A DNA stretch of 64,000 nt from Mangrovimicrobium sp048323675 (GTDB lineage: Bacteria > Pseudomonadota > Gammaproteobacteria > Pseudomonadales > Halieaceae), in assembly GCF_048323675.1 (NCBI RefSeq), contig NZ_JBLWFK010000002.1, positions 1,054,001 through 1,118,000 of the forward strand, written 5' to 3'. The notes beneath the pieces were generated by a model. It was not told the origin of the DNA, ran no database searches, and worked only from the letters and a program-made list of their open reading frames with translations. Below, piece after piece: positions 25,226-35,170 of the stretch (position 1 is its first letter; the number at the start of each line of letters is the position of its first letter). Both the position numbers and the translations under genes were made by a program.

Positions 25226-25726
25226 TCAGGCTGTAGCGTCGAGATCCGGTTGGGATTGCGCGAACTGGGTGTGGTCGAGGTAGGCCAGCTGCAACAGGAC
25301 AGCCGGTGAACTGCTGTCGGTAATCGACGCCAGCACCATCACCGCGGGCGTACCGTCTTCCACCGTCACTCCGGTAATGCCGAAAATCGAGCGGTTGGGT
25401 TCATTCTGGGCGGTGAACACCGGGAAGTCCTTTTTCTCCTGCAGGGCCTGGGCGATATTACCCAGCACGGAGCGCAGGCTGGCGCGAAAGGCGCCGTAAT
25501 TCAGCGTGCCGACAAACTCGCTGTGGTCCAGTGACAGGTCGAAGCGCACGGTGGAGCCATCGTCCATCTTCAGGTTGGTCAACGCCACCCGCTTGCCCTC
25601 GGCAAGCGCGCGGTACAGGTTCTTGGCGTCGGTACGCGGGGACTCTACGAACGCCCGGTGCAGGAGGTTGACGGCAATCGTCAGGAACTGGTCGCGGGTC
25701 AGTGTATGGGAGCTGGTCTGGGCCAT
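25226..25726 (-). CDS. conserved hypothetical protein
   Basis: This 166-residue soluble protein with no signal peptide or membrane segment carries no recognised motif. It has regular alternating strands and helices (VRFDLSLDHSEFVGTLNYG, SIFGITGVTVEDGTPAVMVL). It lies alone between convergent phaJ and divergent mnmC. Codon use is like that of the neighbours, so it is a real gene of unknown function. Confidence 0.75.
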   Translation of the reverse strand: MAQTSSHTLTRDQFLTIAVNLLHRAFVESPRTDAKNLYRALAEGKRVALTNLKMDDGSTVRFDLSLDHSEFVGTLNYGAFRASLRSVLGNIAQALQEKKDFPVFTAQNEPNRSIFGITGVTVEDGTPAVMVLASITDSSSPAVLLQLAYLDHTQFAQSQPDLDATA

Positions 25727-25868
25727 TTTGTTCTCACTCGGGGAAACAGCCCGGCAAGTCTACTGGCAGGGGGGGTGTCAGGCAATCGCCATCCATCCAG
25801 CGGCGTGACTGGCCGCGGGCCGCCCTGCTATGCTCTGCGGCCGTTCCGCGATCAACCGCCTATCCCCT

Positions 25869-27878
25869 GTGAACCGCAACAACCAGTACTGGGGCCCCAC
25901 CCCCGCCGCCGACCTGCGCTGGACCGAGCGCGGCGAGCCCTTTTCCCGGCGCTTCGAGGACATCTATTTCTCCAGCGAGGACGGCATCGCCGAAAGCCGC
26001 CACGTTTTCCTGGCCGGCAATGACCTGGCCCGGCGCCTGCAGGCGCCGCGGGACGGTCGCTTCTGCATCGGCGAAACCGGCTTCGGCACCGGCCTCAACT
26101 TCCTGCTCAGCTGGCAGGCCTGGCGGGCGCTGCCGGCCCCGCGGCCCCGCCTGCACTACATCGCCATCGAGAAGTTTCCGCTCGACCGCGAGGAACTGGC
26201 CCGGGCGCTGCTGCCCTGGGAGGAACTGCAGGCGCTGGCCGCACAGCTGCAGGCCCGCTGGCCGGGCCGCCTGCCGGGACAGCACCGCCTGGTGTTCGAA
26301 GGCGGGGCGCTGACCCTGGACCTGTGGTGGGAGGATATCGCGGCGGCGCTGCCGGATCTCGCCGCCCACGGCGCCTGCGTCGACGCCTGGTACCTCGACG
26401 GCTTCGCCCCGTCGCGCAACGACGCCATGTGGGCGCAAACGCTGTACCCGGCGCTTGCCGCACTCTCCCGCCCCGGGGCGACCTTCGCCACCTTTACCGC
26501 CGCGGGCCATGTCCGCCGGGGGCTCGCAGCGGTTGGCTTCGCCGCCCGCAAGGTACCGGGCTTTGGCCGCAAGCGGGAATCCCTGGCCGGCGAATTGCAG
26601 GCTTCCAGCGCAGCCCTGCCGGTGGATGACACCCCCTGGGACCTGCCAAGTGCAGCACCCCGGCCGCCGGCGAGCGCCATTGTCATCGGCGCCGGCCTGG
26701 CGGGCTGCGCCACCGCCCGGGCGCTGGCCTGCCGCGGTATCCGCGTGCAACTGCTGGAGCGCGGCGCCCTGGCCGGCGCGGCCTCCGGCAACGGCCAGGG
26801 CATTCTTTATACCCGCCTGTCGCGCCGCCATTCCACCCTGACGGATTTCGCCCTGCAGAGTTTTCGCCATGCGTCCGCCATCTACGCCGATCTGTTTGCC
26901 GCGGGCGCGCTGCGCCCGGGGCTCGATGGCGAGCTCTGCGGCATGTTCCACCTCGAAGCCGACCCGGCGGAACTGCAGGACCTGGCAGCGCGCCTGCAGG
27001 GTCTCGAGGACCTGGCCCGCCCGCTGGACATCGCGTCTGCCGGTGACCTGCTCGGGGCCGCGCCGGCCCAGCCCGGCTTCTGGTTCCCGGCCTCCGGCTG
27101 GCTCAACCCCCCGGCAGTTTGCCGCGCCTTCGCCAGCCACCCCCTGATCGAGATCCGGACGGACTGCGGCGCGCTCACGCTGGCGCGGGAGGCTGCGCAT
27201 TGGGTGGCGCGCAACGCGCGCGGCGACCAGCTGGCCGCGGCTCCCGTCGCGGTGGTCTGCGGCGGTACCGACAGCCACCATCTGCAGCACCTGGACTGGC
27301 TGCCCCTGCGGCCGATCCGCGGCCAGACCACCGAGCTGCCGGCCTGGGAGGCCAGCCGGCAACTGCGCGCCGCGGTCTGTGACAAGGGTTATATCGCCCC
27401 GGCCCGCGACGGCATCCACACCATGGGCGCCAGTTTCGGGCCCGGAGACACTGCCCTGGACTTCCGCGCCCAGGAGCAAACCGACAACCTCGGCAAACTG
27501 GCCGCCGCGCTGCCCGGGTGGGGCGAGCACCTGGCAAGCCTCGACGCCGCCGCCCTGCCCGGCCGGGCGGGCCTGCGCTGCGCCAGTCCGGATTACCTGC
27601 CGCTGGCGGGACCGGTACCGGACCGGGACGCGTTCTTGCAGGCCTATGCGCCCCTGCGCCAGAATGCCCAGTTGGTGATCGACCAGCGAGGCGCGTTTGT
27701 GCCGGGACTCTACCTCAACACCGCCCACGGCTCCCGCGGCCTGTGTTCCGCGCCCCTGTGCGCGGAACTGGTGGCCAGCGCCATTGTCACAGAGGCGCCG
27801 CCCCTGTCGCGGGAACTGCTGCGCGCGCTGTCACCGGCCCGCTTCCTGCTCCGCGACCTCGCCCGCAACCGGATATGA
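25869..27878 (+). CDS. mnmC: bifunctional tRNA mnm5s2U biosynthesis protein MnmC
   Basis: This 669-residue enzyme has two domains that convert cmnm5s2U34 to mnm5s2U34 in tRNA. The N-terminal methyltransferase domain (about 1-240) has the SAM site GETGFGTGLNFLL and WYLDGFAPSRNDAMW. The C-terminal FAD oxidoreductase domain has the dinucleotide site AIVIGAGLAGCATA. Alignment with known MnmC favours the GTG at 25869; an ATG at 25830 is also in frame, and neither has a strong ribosome-binding site. It overlaps the following cyclotransferase gene by 4 bp. Confidence 0.93.
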   Translation: MNRNNQYWGPTPAADLRWTERGEPFSRRFEDIYFSSEDGIAESRHVFLAGNDLARRLQAPRDGRFCIGETGFGTGLNFLLSWQAWRALPAPRPRLHYIAIEKFPLDREELARALLPWEELQALAAQLQARWPGRLPGQHRLVFEGGALTLDLWWEDIAAALPDLAAHGACVDAWYLDGFAPSRNDAMWAQTLYPALAALSRPGATFATFTAAGHVRRGLAAVGFAARKVPGFGRKRESLAGELQASSAALPVDDTPWDLPSAAPRPPASAIVIGAGLAGCATARALACRGIRVQLLERGALAGAASGNGQGILYTRLSRRHSTLTDFALQSFRHASAIYADLFAAGALRPGLDGELCGMFHLEADPAELQDLAARLQGLEDLARPLDIASAGDLLGAAPAQPGFWFPASGWLNPPAVCRAFASHPLIEIRTDCGALTLAREAAHWVARNARGDQLAAAPVAVVCGGTDSHHLQHLDWLPLRPIRGQTTELPAWEASRQLRAAVCDKGYIAPARDGIHTMGASFGPGDTALDFRAQEQTDNLGKLAAALPGWGEHLASLDAAALPGRAGLRCASPDYLPLAGPVPDRDAFLQAYAPLRQNAQLVIDQRGAFVPGLYLNTAHGSRGLCSAPLCAELVASAIVTEAPPLSRELLRALSPARFLLRDLARNRI

Positions 27879-28678
27879 CCATGCCACGACGCTGTACCCT
27901 GCTGCTGTTTACCCTGGCCTTCAGCCTGCCGGCCCTCGCGGTCGAGCACTACGACTACCGGGTCCTGGAAAAAAAGGCCCAGGATCGCCGCCTGTTTGTC
28001 CAGGGACTGGAGATTCACGAGGGCAAGCTGTATGTCAGCAGCGGCAACTACGGCCAGTCCGCCCTGCTGCGCTACGACTTTGCCAGCATGCAGGCGGAAG
28101 TCGCCCGCAAACTGAACCCGCGCCTGTTCGGCGAAGGCCTCACCGTCCTCGGCGAGCACATCTACCAGCTCACCTGGCGCGAGCGCATGCTGCTGGTGTT
28201 CAACCGCGACGACCTGGAATCCCAGGAGTGGTTCCCGATAGCTGGCGAAGGCTGGGGCCTGACCAACGACGGCAAGCAGCTCATCTACAGCGACGGCAGC
28301 GACAAGCTCTTCTTCCTGGATCCCGACAGCCACCAGCTGTCGCGCACCCTGGCGGTGACCGAGGACGGCCGCCCGCTACGGCGGCTCAACGAACTGGAGT
28401 GGATCGACGGCGAGATCTGGGCCAACATCTGGGAGAGTGATCGCATCGTGATCATCAACCCGGCGGACGGCAAGGTCCGCGCCAGCATCAACCTCGCGGG
28501 ACTGCTGCCGATGGTGGAGCGCCGCCCGGGCACCGACGTTCTCAACGGCATCGCCCGGGACCCCGCCGACGGCGCCATCTGGCTCACCGGCAAGCGCTGG
28601 CCCTGGCTCTACCGGATCGAACTGGTGCCCAGCGGCGGCGCGGACGAGGGGCAGCAAGCCGCCAGCAATTCGCGTTAG
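27875..28678 (+). CDS. glutaminyl-peptide cyclotransferase, exported
   Basis: This 267-residue beta-propeller protein of the bacterial/plant-type glutaminyl cyclase family has a signal peptide (FTLAFSLPALAVE). Family blocks are FVQGLEIHEGKLYVSSGNYG, LNELEWIDGEIWANIWESD and DVLNGIARDPADGAIWLTGK. It should convert N-terminal Gln to pyroglutamate on exported proteins. It begins at the ATGA overlap with mnmC (27875; a second ATG at 27881 is possible) and precedes the M16 protease gene by 36 bp. Confidence 0.88.
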   Translation: MTMPRRCTLLLFTLAFSLPALAVEHYDYRVLEKKAQDRRLFVQGLEIHEGKLYVSSGNYGQSALLRYDFASMQAEVARKLNPRLFGEGLTVLGEHIYQLTWRERMLLVFNRDDLESQEWFPIAGEGWGLTNDGKQLIYSDGSDKLFFLDPDSHQLSRTLAVTEDGRPLRRLNELEWIDGEIWANIWESDRIVIINPADGKVRASINLAGLLPMVERRPGTDVLNGIARDPADGAIWLTGKRWPWLYRIELVPSGGADEGQQAASNSR

Positions 28679-28714
28679 AATGACCGGCAACCAACTCCGA
28701 TTCCAAGAGACCGC

Positions 28715-31663
28715 ATGAACCAAGCACTGCCCAAGGCTCACCCTGCTTTCGAAGCCATCCGCCAGCAGGACATCCACTCCCTGAACCTGCGGGTGGAGGA
28801 GTACCGCCACCGCGCCACCGGTGCGGTGCACTACCACATGGCCGCGGACAACACGGAAAACGTGTTCCTGGTGGCGCTGCGCACGGTGCCCGAGGACTCC
28901 ACCGGCGTCGCCCACATTCTCGAGCACACCGCGCTGTGCGGCAGCGAGCGCTACCCGGTGCGCGACCCCTTCTTCATGATGCTGCGGCGCTCCCTGAACA
29001 CCTTCATGAACGCCTTCACCAGTTCCGACTGGACCGCCTACCCCTTTGCCAGCCAGAACCGCAAGGACTTCAGCAACCTGCTCGACGTCTACCTCGACGC
29101 GGTGTTTTTCTCCCGCCTCGACCCGCTGGACTTCGCCCAGGAGGGGCACCGGGTGGAATTCGCCGAAACCGGCAACCCGCAGAGCGAGCTGGTGTTCAAG
29201 GGCGTGGTATTCAATGAAATGAAAGGCGCGATGAGCTCCGTGCCGAGCTACCTGTGGCAGAAGCTCTGCGAGCACCTGTTCCCGACCAGCACCTACCACT
29301 ACAACTCGGGGGGCGACCCGGAGCACATCCCGGATCTCAGCTACGCACAGCTGCAGGATTTCTACCACAGTCACTACCACCCTACCAACGCGATCTTCAT
29401 GACCTACGGGGATATCGCCGCCGCCGAACACCAGCAGGTCTTCGAGGAGCGCGCCCTGCAGCATTTCCAGCGTCTTGACGAGCGCATCGAAGTGGCGGCG
29501 GAACAGCGCCTGCCGCAACCGCAGCATTTCGACGAGCACTACGCCTTCGACGAGGAGGGCGACACCGGGCAGCGCACCCACTTCATCATGGGCTGGATGC
29601 TCGGCGAAAGCGCGGACCTGGAACAGATGCTGGAAGCACAGCTGCTGGCCAGCGTGCTGCTGGAGAACAGCGCCTCCCCGTTGCAGCATGCACTGGAGAC
29701 GACGCCGCTGGCGCAGTCGCCCTCCCCGCTCTGCGGGCTCGAGGATTCCATGCGCGAGCTGGTATTCGTCTGCGGCGTGGAAGGCACCGAAGCAGAGCAC
29801 GCCGATGCCCTGGAAGCCATGGTGCTGAACGTCATCGAGGAGGTCGCCAACCAGGGCGTCGACCAGGAGCGCCTGCAGGCGGTCCTCCACCAGCTCGAGC
29901 TGCACCAGCGCGAAGTCAGCGGCGACGGCTACCCCTACGGCCTGCAATTGATCCTGCAGGCGCTGGGCTCGGCCACCCACTACAGCGACCCGATCGCGGT
30001 GCTCGATCTCGACCCGGTGATCGAGCGCCTGCGCGAGCACATCGCCGACCCGGATTACATCCGCAAGCTGGCCCGCAAACTGCTGCTGGACAACCCCCAC
30101 CGCGTCACCCTGGTGGTGGAGCCGGACACCGGGCTGTCCGCCGAGCGGCGGCAGCGGGAACAGCAGCGCCTGCAGGCGATACGCGAGGCGATGGACGAGG
30201 AACAGCGCCAGGCCACCCTGAAACTGGCCGCGGACCTGGTGGCCCGCCAGCAGCAGGTGGACGACCCCGACATCCTGCCGCGGGTGGAACTGTCCGATGT
30301 GCCCGCGGGCTTCCCCGACATCGAATACAGCGAATCCAGCGACCAGGGCCTGGCCTGCACCCGCTACGGCCGCGGCACCAACGGCCTGGTCTACCAGCAG
30401 ATGGTGGCGCCGCTGCCGGCGCTGGCCCTGGAGCAGCAACAGTTGCTGCCACTCTACACCCACTTCCTGACCGAACTCGGCGTGGGCGGCGACAGCTACC
30501 TCGATATCCAGCATCGCCAGTCCGCCACTGTCGGCTCGATCAGCGCATTCACCTCGATGCGCGGGCATATCGATGACGAACAGGCCATTACCGCCAACTT
30601 CGTACTGTCCTCCAAGGCCCTGGCCCACAACGCCGGGGCCCAGCTGGCGCTGATGACCGATACCCTGCGCCACGTCCGCTTCGACGAAGTCGGCCGCCTG
30701 CGCGAACTGGTCAGCCAGCAGCGGGCGCGGCGCGAACAGGCCGTCACCGGCCACGGCCACAGCCTTGCCATGTCCGCCGCCAGCGCCGGCATGAGCCCGC
30801 TGGCCCGGCTCAATCACCACCTCACCGGGCTGGCCGGCATTCGCGCGCTGCGCCGCCTCGACGAATCACTGCGTGACGCTACCGCTCTGGAAAGTTTCGC
30901 GGCGCAACTGGAGGCCATTCACCAGGCCGTAAAGGATATGCCCCGGCAACTGCTGACCGTGGCGGAGCCCGAACGGGTGGCGGAATTCTCGACGCTGGCG
31001 GCCAGCGCCTGGACCGGCGATGCCGGCCACACCCTGCCGCCCTTTGCGCTGGAGCCGGTGCGCGAGCGCCGCGGCGAGTTCTGGGTTGCCAACACCCAGG
31101 TCAACTTCTGTGCCCGCGCCTACCCCACCGTGCCGGTCAACCACCCGGACGCCGCCGCACTGACCGTACTCGGCGGTTTCCTGCGCAACGGCTTCCTGCA
31201 CCGCGCCATCCGCGAGCAGGGCGGCGCCTACGGCGGCGGCGCCAGCCAGGATTCCGGTGTGGCGACCTTCCGCTTCTATTCCTACCGCGACCCGCGCCTG
31301 GCCGAAACCCTCGCCGATTTCGACGCCGCGGTGGCCTGGCTGCTGGACAACCCGCACGAACAGCGCGCCCTGGAGGAGAGCATCCTCGGGGTCATCGGCA
31401 GCCTCGACAAGCCCGGCTCCCCGGCCGGGGAGGCCAAGCAGCACTTCCACAACCGCCTGTTCGGCCGCGACCACCAGCAGCGGGAACTGTTCCGCCAGCG
31501 GGTGCTGGAGGTTGGCCTGGCGGACCTGCGGCGGGTGGCGGAAACCTACCTGCAGCCGGAGCTGGCGAGCACCGCGGTGGTTTCCAGCAGCGCGCGGCTC
31601 GACGAGACCGCGGCCCTGCGCGAGTCGCTGGGGCTGACGGTCGAGGAATTGCAGTCGAGGTAG
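28715..31663 (+). CDS. M16C (presequence-protease-like) zinc metallopeptidase
   Basis: This 982-residue insulinase-family protease has the inverted zinc motif HILEH (His67, Glu70, His71), preceded by VAHI and followed by TALCGSERYPVRDPF, typical of the PreP/Cym1 subgroup. The second half carries the catalytically inactive repeat. No signal peptide is seen, so it should degrade short peptides in the cytoplasm. It lies 36 bp after the glutaminyl cyclase gene on the same strand. Confidence 0.9.
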   Translation: MNQALPKAHPAFEAIRQQDIHSLNLRVEEYRHRATGAVHYHMAADNTENVFLVALRTVPEDSTGVAHILEHTALCGSERYPVRDPFFMMLRRSLNTFMNAFTSSDWTAYPFASQNRKDFSNLLDVYLDAVFFSRLDPLDFAQEGHRVEFAETGNPQSELVFKGVVFNEMKGAMSSVPSYLWQKLCEHLFPTSTYHYNSGGDPEHIPDLSYAQLQDFYHSHYHPTNAIFMTYGDIAAAEHQQVFEERALQHFQRLDERIEVAAEQRLPQPQHFDEHYAFDEEGDTGQRTHFIMGWMLGESADLEQMLEAQLLASVLLENSASPLQHALETTPLAQSPSPLCGLEDSMRELVFVCGVEGTEAEHADALEAMVLNVIEEVANQGVDQERLQAVLHQLELHQREVSGDGYPYGLQLILQALGSATHYSDPIAVLDLDPVIERLREHIADPDYIRKLARKLLLDNPHRVTLVVEPDTGLSAERRQREQQRLQAIREAMDEEQRQATLKLAADLVARQQQVDDPDILPRVELSDVPAGFPDIEYSESSDQGLACTRYGRGTNGLVYQQMVAPLPALALEQQQLLPLYTHFLTELGVGGDSYLDIQHRQSATVGSISAFTSMRGHIDDEQAITANFVLSSKALAHNAGAQLALMTDTLRHVRFDEVGRLRELVSQQRARREQAVTGHGHSLAMSAASAGMSPLARLNHHLTGLAGIRALRRLDESLRDATALESFAAQLEAIHQAVKDMPRQLLTVAEPERVAEFSTLAASAWTGDAGHTLPPFALEPVRERRGEFWVANTQVNFCARAYPTVPVNHPDAAALTVLGGFLRNGFLHRAIREQGGAYGGGASQDSGVATFRFYSYRDPRLAETLADFDAAVAWLLDNPHEQRALEESILGVIGSLDKPGSPAGEAKQHFHNRLFGRDHQQRELFRQRVLEVGLADLRRVAETYLQPELASTAVVSSSARLDETAALRESLGLTVEELQSR

Positions 31664-31874
31664 GCGGCCTCCGTCACCGCGACCACTGGCCCTTCGATGC
31701 GGGGCAATACCGTCTCTGGCAACTCCGCCTGCCGCCACGGGAAAGCCCCGCGATTGACCCTGTCGACAAGCGCGTGATTTACTGGCTTCGACTCTTGTCC
31801 CCGCCCGTTCAGCTAACACGCGAATAACACTGCTGCGCCCGGCGCAGGGGACGCATACCTCGACAGGGATATTC

Positions 31875-33167
31875 ATGTCCGCAACTCCCGCGCTGTCCGC
31901 TGGCGAAGAGTGGAAACGCTACTGGCTGCTGGTATTCGCCTGCTCGGTGGGCTTTTCCTTCCACTCCGTAGCCACCTACTCCATCGGCCTGTTCATGACC
32001 CCGCTGAGCGACGAGTTCGGCTGGAGCCGGGCGCAGATCTCCGCCGGCCTGAGCGTGGCTGCGCTGCTGGCGATTCCCCTCTCCCCCATCGTCGGCGCCA
32101 TGATCGACCGCTGGGGCTCGCGGCGCCTGGCGATTCCGGGGCTGGTGCTGACCTCGGTCTCGATCGCCGCCTTCGGCCTCGCCAGCGGCTCGGTGACCCA
32201 GTGGCTGGGTTTGTGGACGGGCTACGCCATTCTCTCGCTGGGCATCAAGTCCACCATGTGGACCGCTGCCATCAGCAGCATGTTTTCCGCCAGCCGCGGC
32301 ATGGCCCTCGCCGTCACCTTAAGCGGCACCGCGGTGGCGCAGATCCTGTCGCCACCGATCACCAACTGGCTGATCGACACGTACGGCTGGCGCCAGGCCT
32401 TTGCCTGGCTGGGCTTCGGCTGGGGACTGCCGGCGCTGGTCCTCTGCGTACTGTTTCTATTCGACGCCCACGACCGGCGCCGCGCCGCGGCAAAAACCGG
32501 TAATCCCGCGCCGGTGGGCGACCTCAGCGGGCTCAGCGTCGCGGAGGCGGTGCGCAGCCGGGCGCTGTGGCAGGTGGCCATTTCCACCCTGATCATCATG
32601 GTGCTCACCATCGGTTTCATCGTCCACCAGGTGCCCATCCTCACCGAGGCGGGCGTAAGCCGGGAGCGCGCCGCGTGGCTGGCCAGCCTCGCCGGCGTCG
32701 CCGGCATTACCGGCAAGCTGTTTACCGGCTACCTGCTGGATCGCTTCCGCGCCAACTGGATTGGCGGGATTACCATGGGCGTCACCGCGCTGGCCTTTAT
32801 CCTGCTGCTGGAACCCTTCCGCTCGCCGACCGCCATCGTCATCGCCATGCTGGTGATCGGCTATTCCTCCGGCTGCAAACTGCAGATCTGCGCCTATCTC
32901 ACCAGCCGCTACGGCGGCATGAAAAACTTCGGCAAGGTGTTCGGGGTGATGTCCAGCCTGATCGCCGTGGGTGCCGGCGTCGGCCCGGTCATGGCAGGCG
33001 CGATTCACGACATCGCGGGCAGTTACACGCCGATGGTGCTGGCAGGGATTCCCGCCAGCCTGGTCGCGGGCGTGCTGCTGCTCCTGCTGGGTCCCTACCC
33101 GGTGTGGAAAAGCGAGACGGCGACAGGCGCCCAACCTGGTAGCGCTGCTGGCCTGCAACGCACCTGA
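31875..33167 (+). CDS. MFS transporter (monocarboxylate/oxalate-formate antiporter type)
   Basis: This 430-residue protein has 12 predicted membrane segments. GLFMTPLSDEFGWSRAQIS near the N-terminus and the MIDRWGSRR loop after helix 2 are typical of the monocarboxylate/oxalate-formate antiporter branch of the major facilitator superfamily. An AGGGAT site precedes the ATG. The substrate is probably an organic acid. The adjacent minus-strand LLM oxidoreductase gene converges with it 20 bp away. Confidence 0.85.
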   Translation: MSATPALSAGEEWKRYWLLVFACSVGFSFHSVATYSIGLFMTPLSDEFGWSRAQISAGLSVAALLAIPLSPIVGAMIDRWGSRRLAIPGLVLTSVSIAAFGLASGSVTQWLGLWTGYAILSLGIKSTMWTAAISSMFSASRGMALAVTLSGTAVAQILSPPITNWLIDTYGWRQAFAWLGFGWGLPALVLCVLFLFDAHDRRRAAAKTGNPAPVGDLSGLSVAEAVRSRALWQVAISTLIIMVLTIGFIVHQVPILTEAGVSRERAAWLASLAGVAGITGKLFTGYLLDRFRANWIGGITMGVTALAFILLLEPFRSPTAIVIAMLVIGYSSGCKLQICAYLTSRYGGMKNFGKVFGVMSSLIAVGAGVGPVMAGAIHDIAGSYTPMVLAGIPASLVAGVLLLLLGPYPVWKSETATGAQPGSAAGLQRT

Positions 33168-33186
33168 TCGCGGCGACCAGCCGCCC

Positions 33187-34104
33187 CTAGACTTTTTCCA
33201 GCTCGGACTGCAGCAGTTCGTAGGTCGCCTCGCCGCTGTCGCCGAAGGGAATCACCGCGGCGTTGAAGTCTGTGACCCCGGCCTGGCGCAGCTGGTCGAT
33301 ATCGGCGCGCAGCGTGTCAGCATCGCCGACCAGCGCCAGTTCCGCCGGGCCCTCCACTCCCTCGCGATCGAGCATGGCGCGGTAGGACGGCAGCATGCCG
33401 TAGATCGCCAGGATCTCGCCGATATAGGCGCGGGCGCCCGCGACATCCCGGGTCATGCAGATCGGCATGCCGCAGACAATGCGCGGCGCGCCGTGGCCCG
33501 CGTCGCTCGCCGCGGCGGCAATTTCCGGCACGATATGCTCGGCGATGGTCCGCGGACCGGTCATCCAGGTGGTTGTGCCGTGGGTGAAGCGGCCGGCCAG
33601 GTTCAGCATCGCCGGCCCCAGCGCCGCCAGCAACAACGGCACCGGCTCCGCGCCGGGCACATCGAGGGTCAGCTTGCCGGTGATTTCGTCGCCCTCGAAA
33701 TCGCTGGGTTCCCCGCGCAGCAGTGGCGCCAGCACCTCGAGATACTCGCGCATGTGGCGCGCCGGCCTTTCATAGGAATAGCCGTACATGTCCTCGATCA
33801 CCAGGCGGTGGGACAGCCCTACGCCGAGGGTGAAGCGCCCGGCGCAGGCCGCCTGCGCGGTCAGTGCCTGCTGCGCCAGCGCGGCCGGGTGGCGGGGATA
33901 GCTCGGCACCACCGCGGTACCCAGCTCGATGTGGTCAGTTTCCCAGCCCGCCAGGGTACAGGCGCCAATCGCGTCCAGGCCAAAAATATTGGGTACCCAG
34001 AGGCTGTCGAAGCCACGGGATTCCATCTCCTGGGCAAATTTGACGATACCCTGGAGGTCCGATTTCTCGCCTGGCAATACGCCAGCAAAAATCCCGATTC
34101 GCAT
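33187..34104 (-). CDS. LLM-class (luciferase-like) flavin/F420-dependent oxidoreductase
   Basis: This 305-residue TIM-barrel oxidoreductase of the bacterial luciferase superfamily has an N-terminal strand RIGIFAGVLPGE, the GRFTLGVGLSHRLVIEDMYG block and a typical C-terminal helix. The start at 34104 matches family alignments; a longer frame would run into the upstream gene. It follows the aspartoacylase-like gene by 22 bp. Whether it uses FMN or coenzyme F420 cannot be told from sequence. Confidence 0.85.
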   Translation of the reverse strand: MRIGIFAGVLPGEKSDLQGIVKFAQEMESRGFDSLWVPNIFGLDAIGACTLAGWETDHIELGTAVVPSYPRHPAALAQQALTAQAACAGRFTLGVGLSHRLVIEDMYGYSYERPARHMREYLEVLAPLLRGEPSDFEGDEITGKLTLDVPGAEPVPLLLAALGPAMLNLAGRFTHGTTTWMTGPRTIAEHIVPEIAAAASDAGHGAPRIVCGMPICMTRDVAGARAYIGEILAIYGMLPSYRAMLDREGVEGPAELALVGDADTLRADIDQLRQAGVTDFNAAVIPFGDSGEATYELLQSELEKV

Positions 34105-34126
34105 AGTGCTGTCCTGTCTGGTGGAT

Positions 34127-35170
34127 TCAGTCGACGATAGCCGAGCCATCGTCCCTCACAGCATAGAACAAACAGTCGGCATGGGCGATTTGTGCGTTGG
34201 TGGTAATCATGAATAACTTCAGCGCCTGCGCCGGGTAGATCCTGCCATCCGCTATGCGCACGAGTCGCGACACGGCACAGCGCCCGCCCCCGTCCTGGGC
34301 GCGAAACAGGCGGGTGGCCTCGCCCTGGGCCCAGCCCAGCTGGGTTTCGGCGGTCACCGCACCAAAGTTGTGGTGCTCGATGTCCGGCAGCAGCGTGATG
34401 TCGTAGTTCTCGCTGGGGGTCTCCGCGTAGGTCAGCGTGACGTTGTCCTGCAATTCCAGGCGGATCGGGTCGCCCAGCAGTTCCAGCCCCCAGTCACTCC
34501 TGTCCGGGTGCAGGACATCGGCGGCCTCGAAATAGCGGCACAGGCCCTCGAAGGCGAGTTCGTGGGCCGCATCGTCCAGCCTGCCGCCCACCTCCACCGT
34601 CACCGTCGGGCAGTGGGCCTCGGTGAGTTCCATCAGCGAGCCGAGGTCGAGGTCGGAGACGATCATGCGGCGGGTGAACAGGGAAACCAGCGCCTCGTGG
34701 TTGCGGTCGCTGTAGCGGCACACCCCGAAGGAGGGACCGGAGCCGGAGGTGTTGTGGATATCGACCACCGCCTCCGGCCGGTGCAGGCGCAGGATCGTCA
34801 GGATTTCCTCCGCCAGCGCACCCTGGGCATCGTCGAAGGGGGGGCGAAAGCAGCGGTTGAGATCGCGGGCCCGGGGCAGCATGCGATGGCTGAACAGGGG
34901 TTCCTCGCGCGCCGCGGCCACCGAGGCGACGATACAGACCACGTTGACCGCCGGCCGCCGGCCGCTCTGCAGCCAGCGCCACAGCGCCTGGGTGCCCGAG
35001 GGTTCATTGCCGTGCAGCAGCGTCACCATGGCCCTGCAGCGGGTGCTGTCCCCGCCGCTCAGCAGCAGGCAGGCCGGGCCGCCGAGCCAGCGCAGGAAAT
35101 CCTCCGTGCTCGCGCCGATGTCGGCGGGTTGCGGATCGCGGGAAAAATGAAAACGTTTCACAGGGGCCAC
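34127..35170 (-). CDS. succinylglutamate desuccinylase/aspartoacylase-family zinc carboxypeptidase
   Basis: This 347-residue M14-like enzyme shows metal and substrate residues: LLHGNEPSG (His, Glu), DLNRCF, VVDIHNTSGSGPSF (third His) and VTVEVGG (catalytic Glu). It overlaps the upstream GCS2 gene by 13 bp, so the two are translationally linked. It probably cleaves an N-acyl amino acid or a gamma-glutamyl-type amide made or used by its partner. It is not part of an ast operon, so it is unlikely to be AstE itself. Confidence 0.82.
   Translation of the reverse strand: MAPVKRFHFSRDPQPADIGASTEDFLRWLGGPACLLLSGGDSTRCRAMVTLLHGNEPSGTQALWRWLQSGRRPAVNVVCIVASVAAAREEPLFSHRMLPRARDLNRCFRPPFDDAQGALAEEILTILRLHRPEAVVDIHNTSGSGPSFGVCRYSDRNHEALVSLFTRRMIVSDLDLGSLMELTEAHCPTVTVEVGGRLDDAAHELAFEGLCRYFEAADVLHPDRSDWGLELLGDPIRLELQDNVTLTYAETPSENYDITLLPDIEHHNFGAVTAETQLGWAQGEATRLFRAQDGGGRCAVSRLVRIADGRIYPAQALKLFMITTNAQIAHADCLFYAVRDDGSAIVD

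Noticed and set aside
25860..27728. 622-codon minus-strand open frame opposite mnmC
   Set aside because: A shadow frame; mnmC is full length on the other strand with both domains recognised.
28376..30820. 814-codon minus-strand open frame opposite the M16 protease
   Set aside because: A shadow frame of a high-GC gene, with no family motifs; the plus strand encodes a complete M16C protease.
34127..35170. AstE of the arginine succinyltransferase pathway
   Set aside because: No other ast genes are present, and the gene overlaps a GCS2-type ligase instead.
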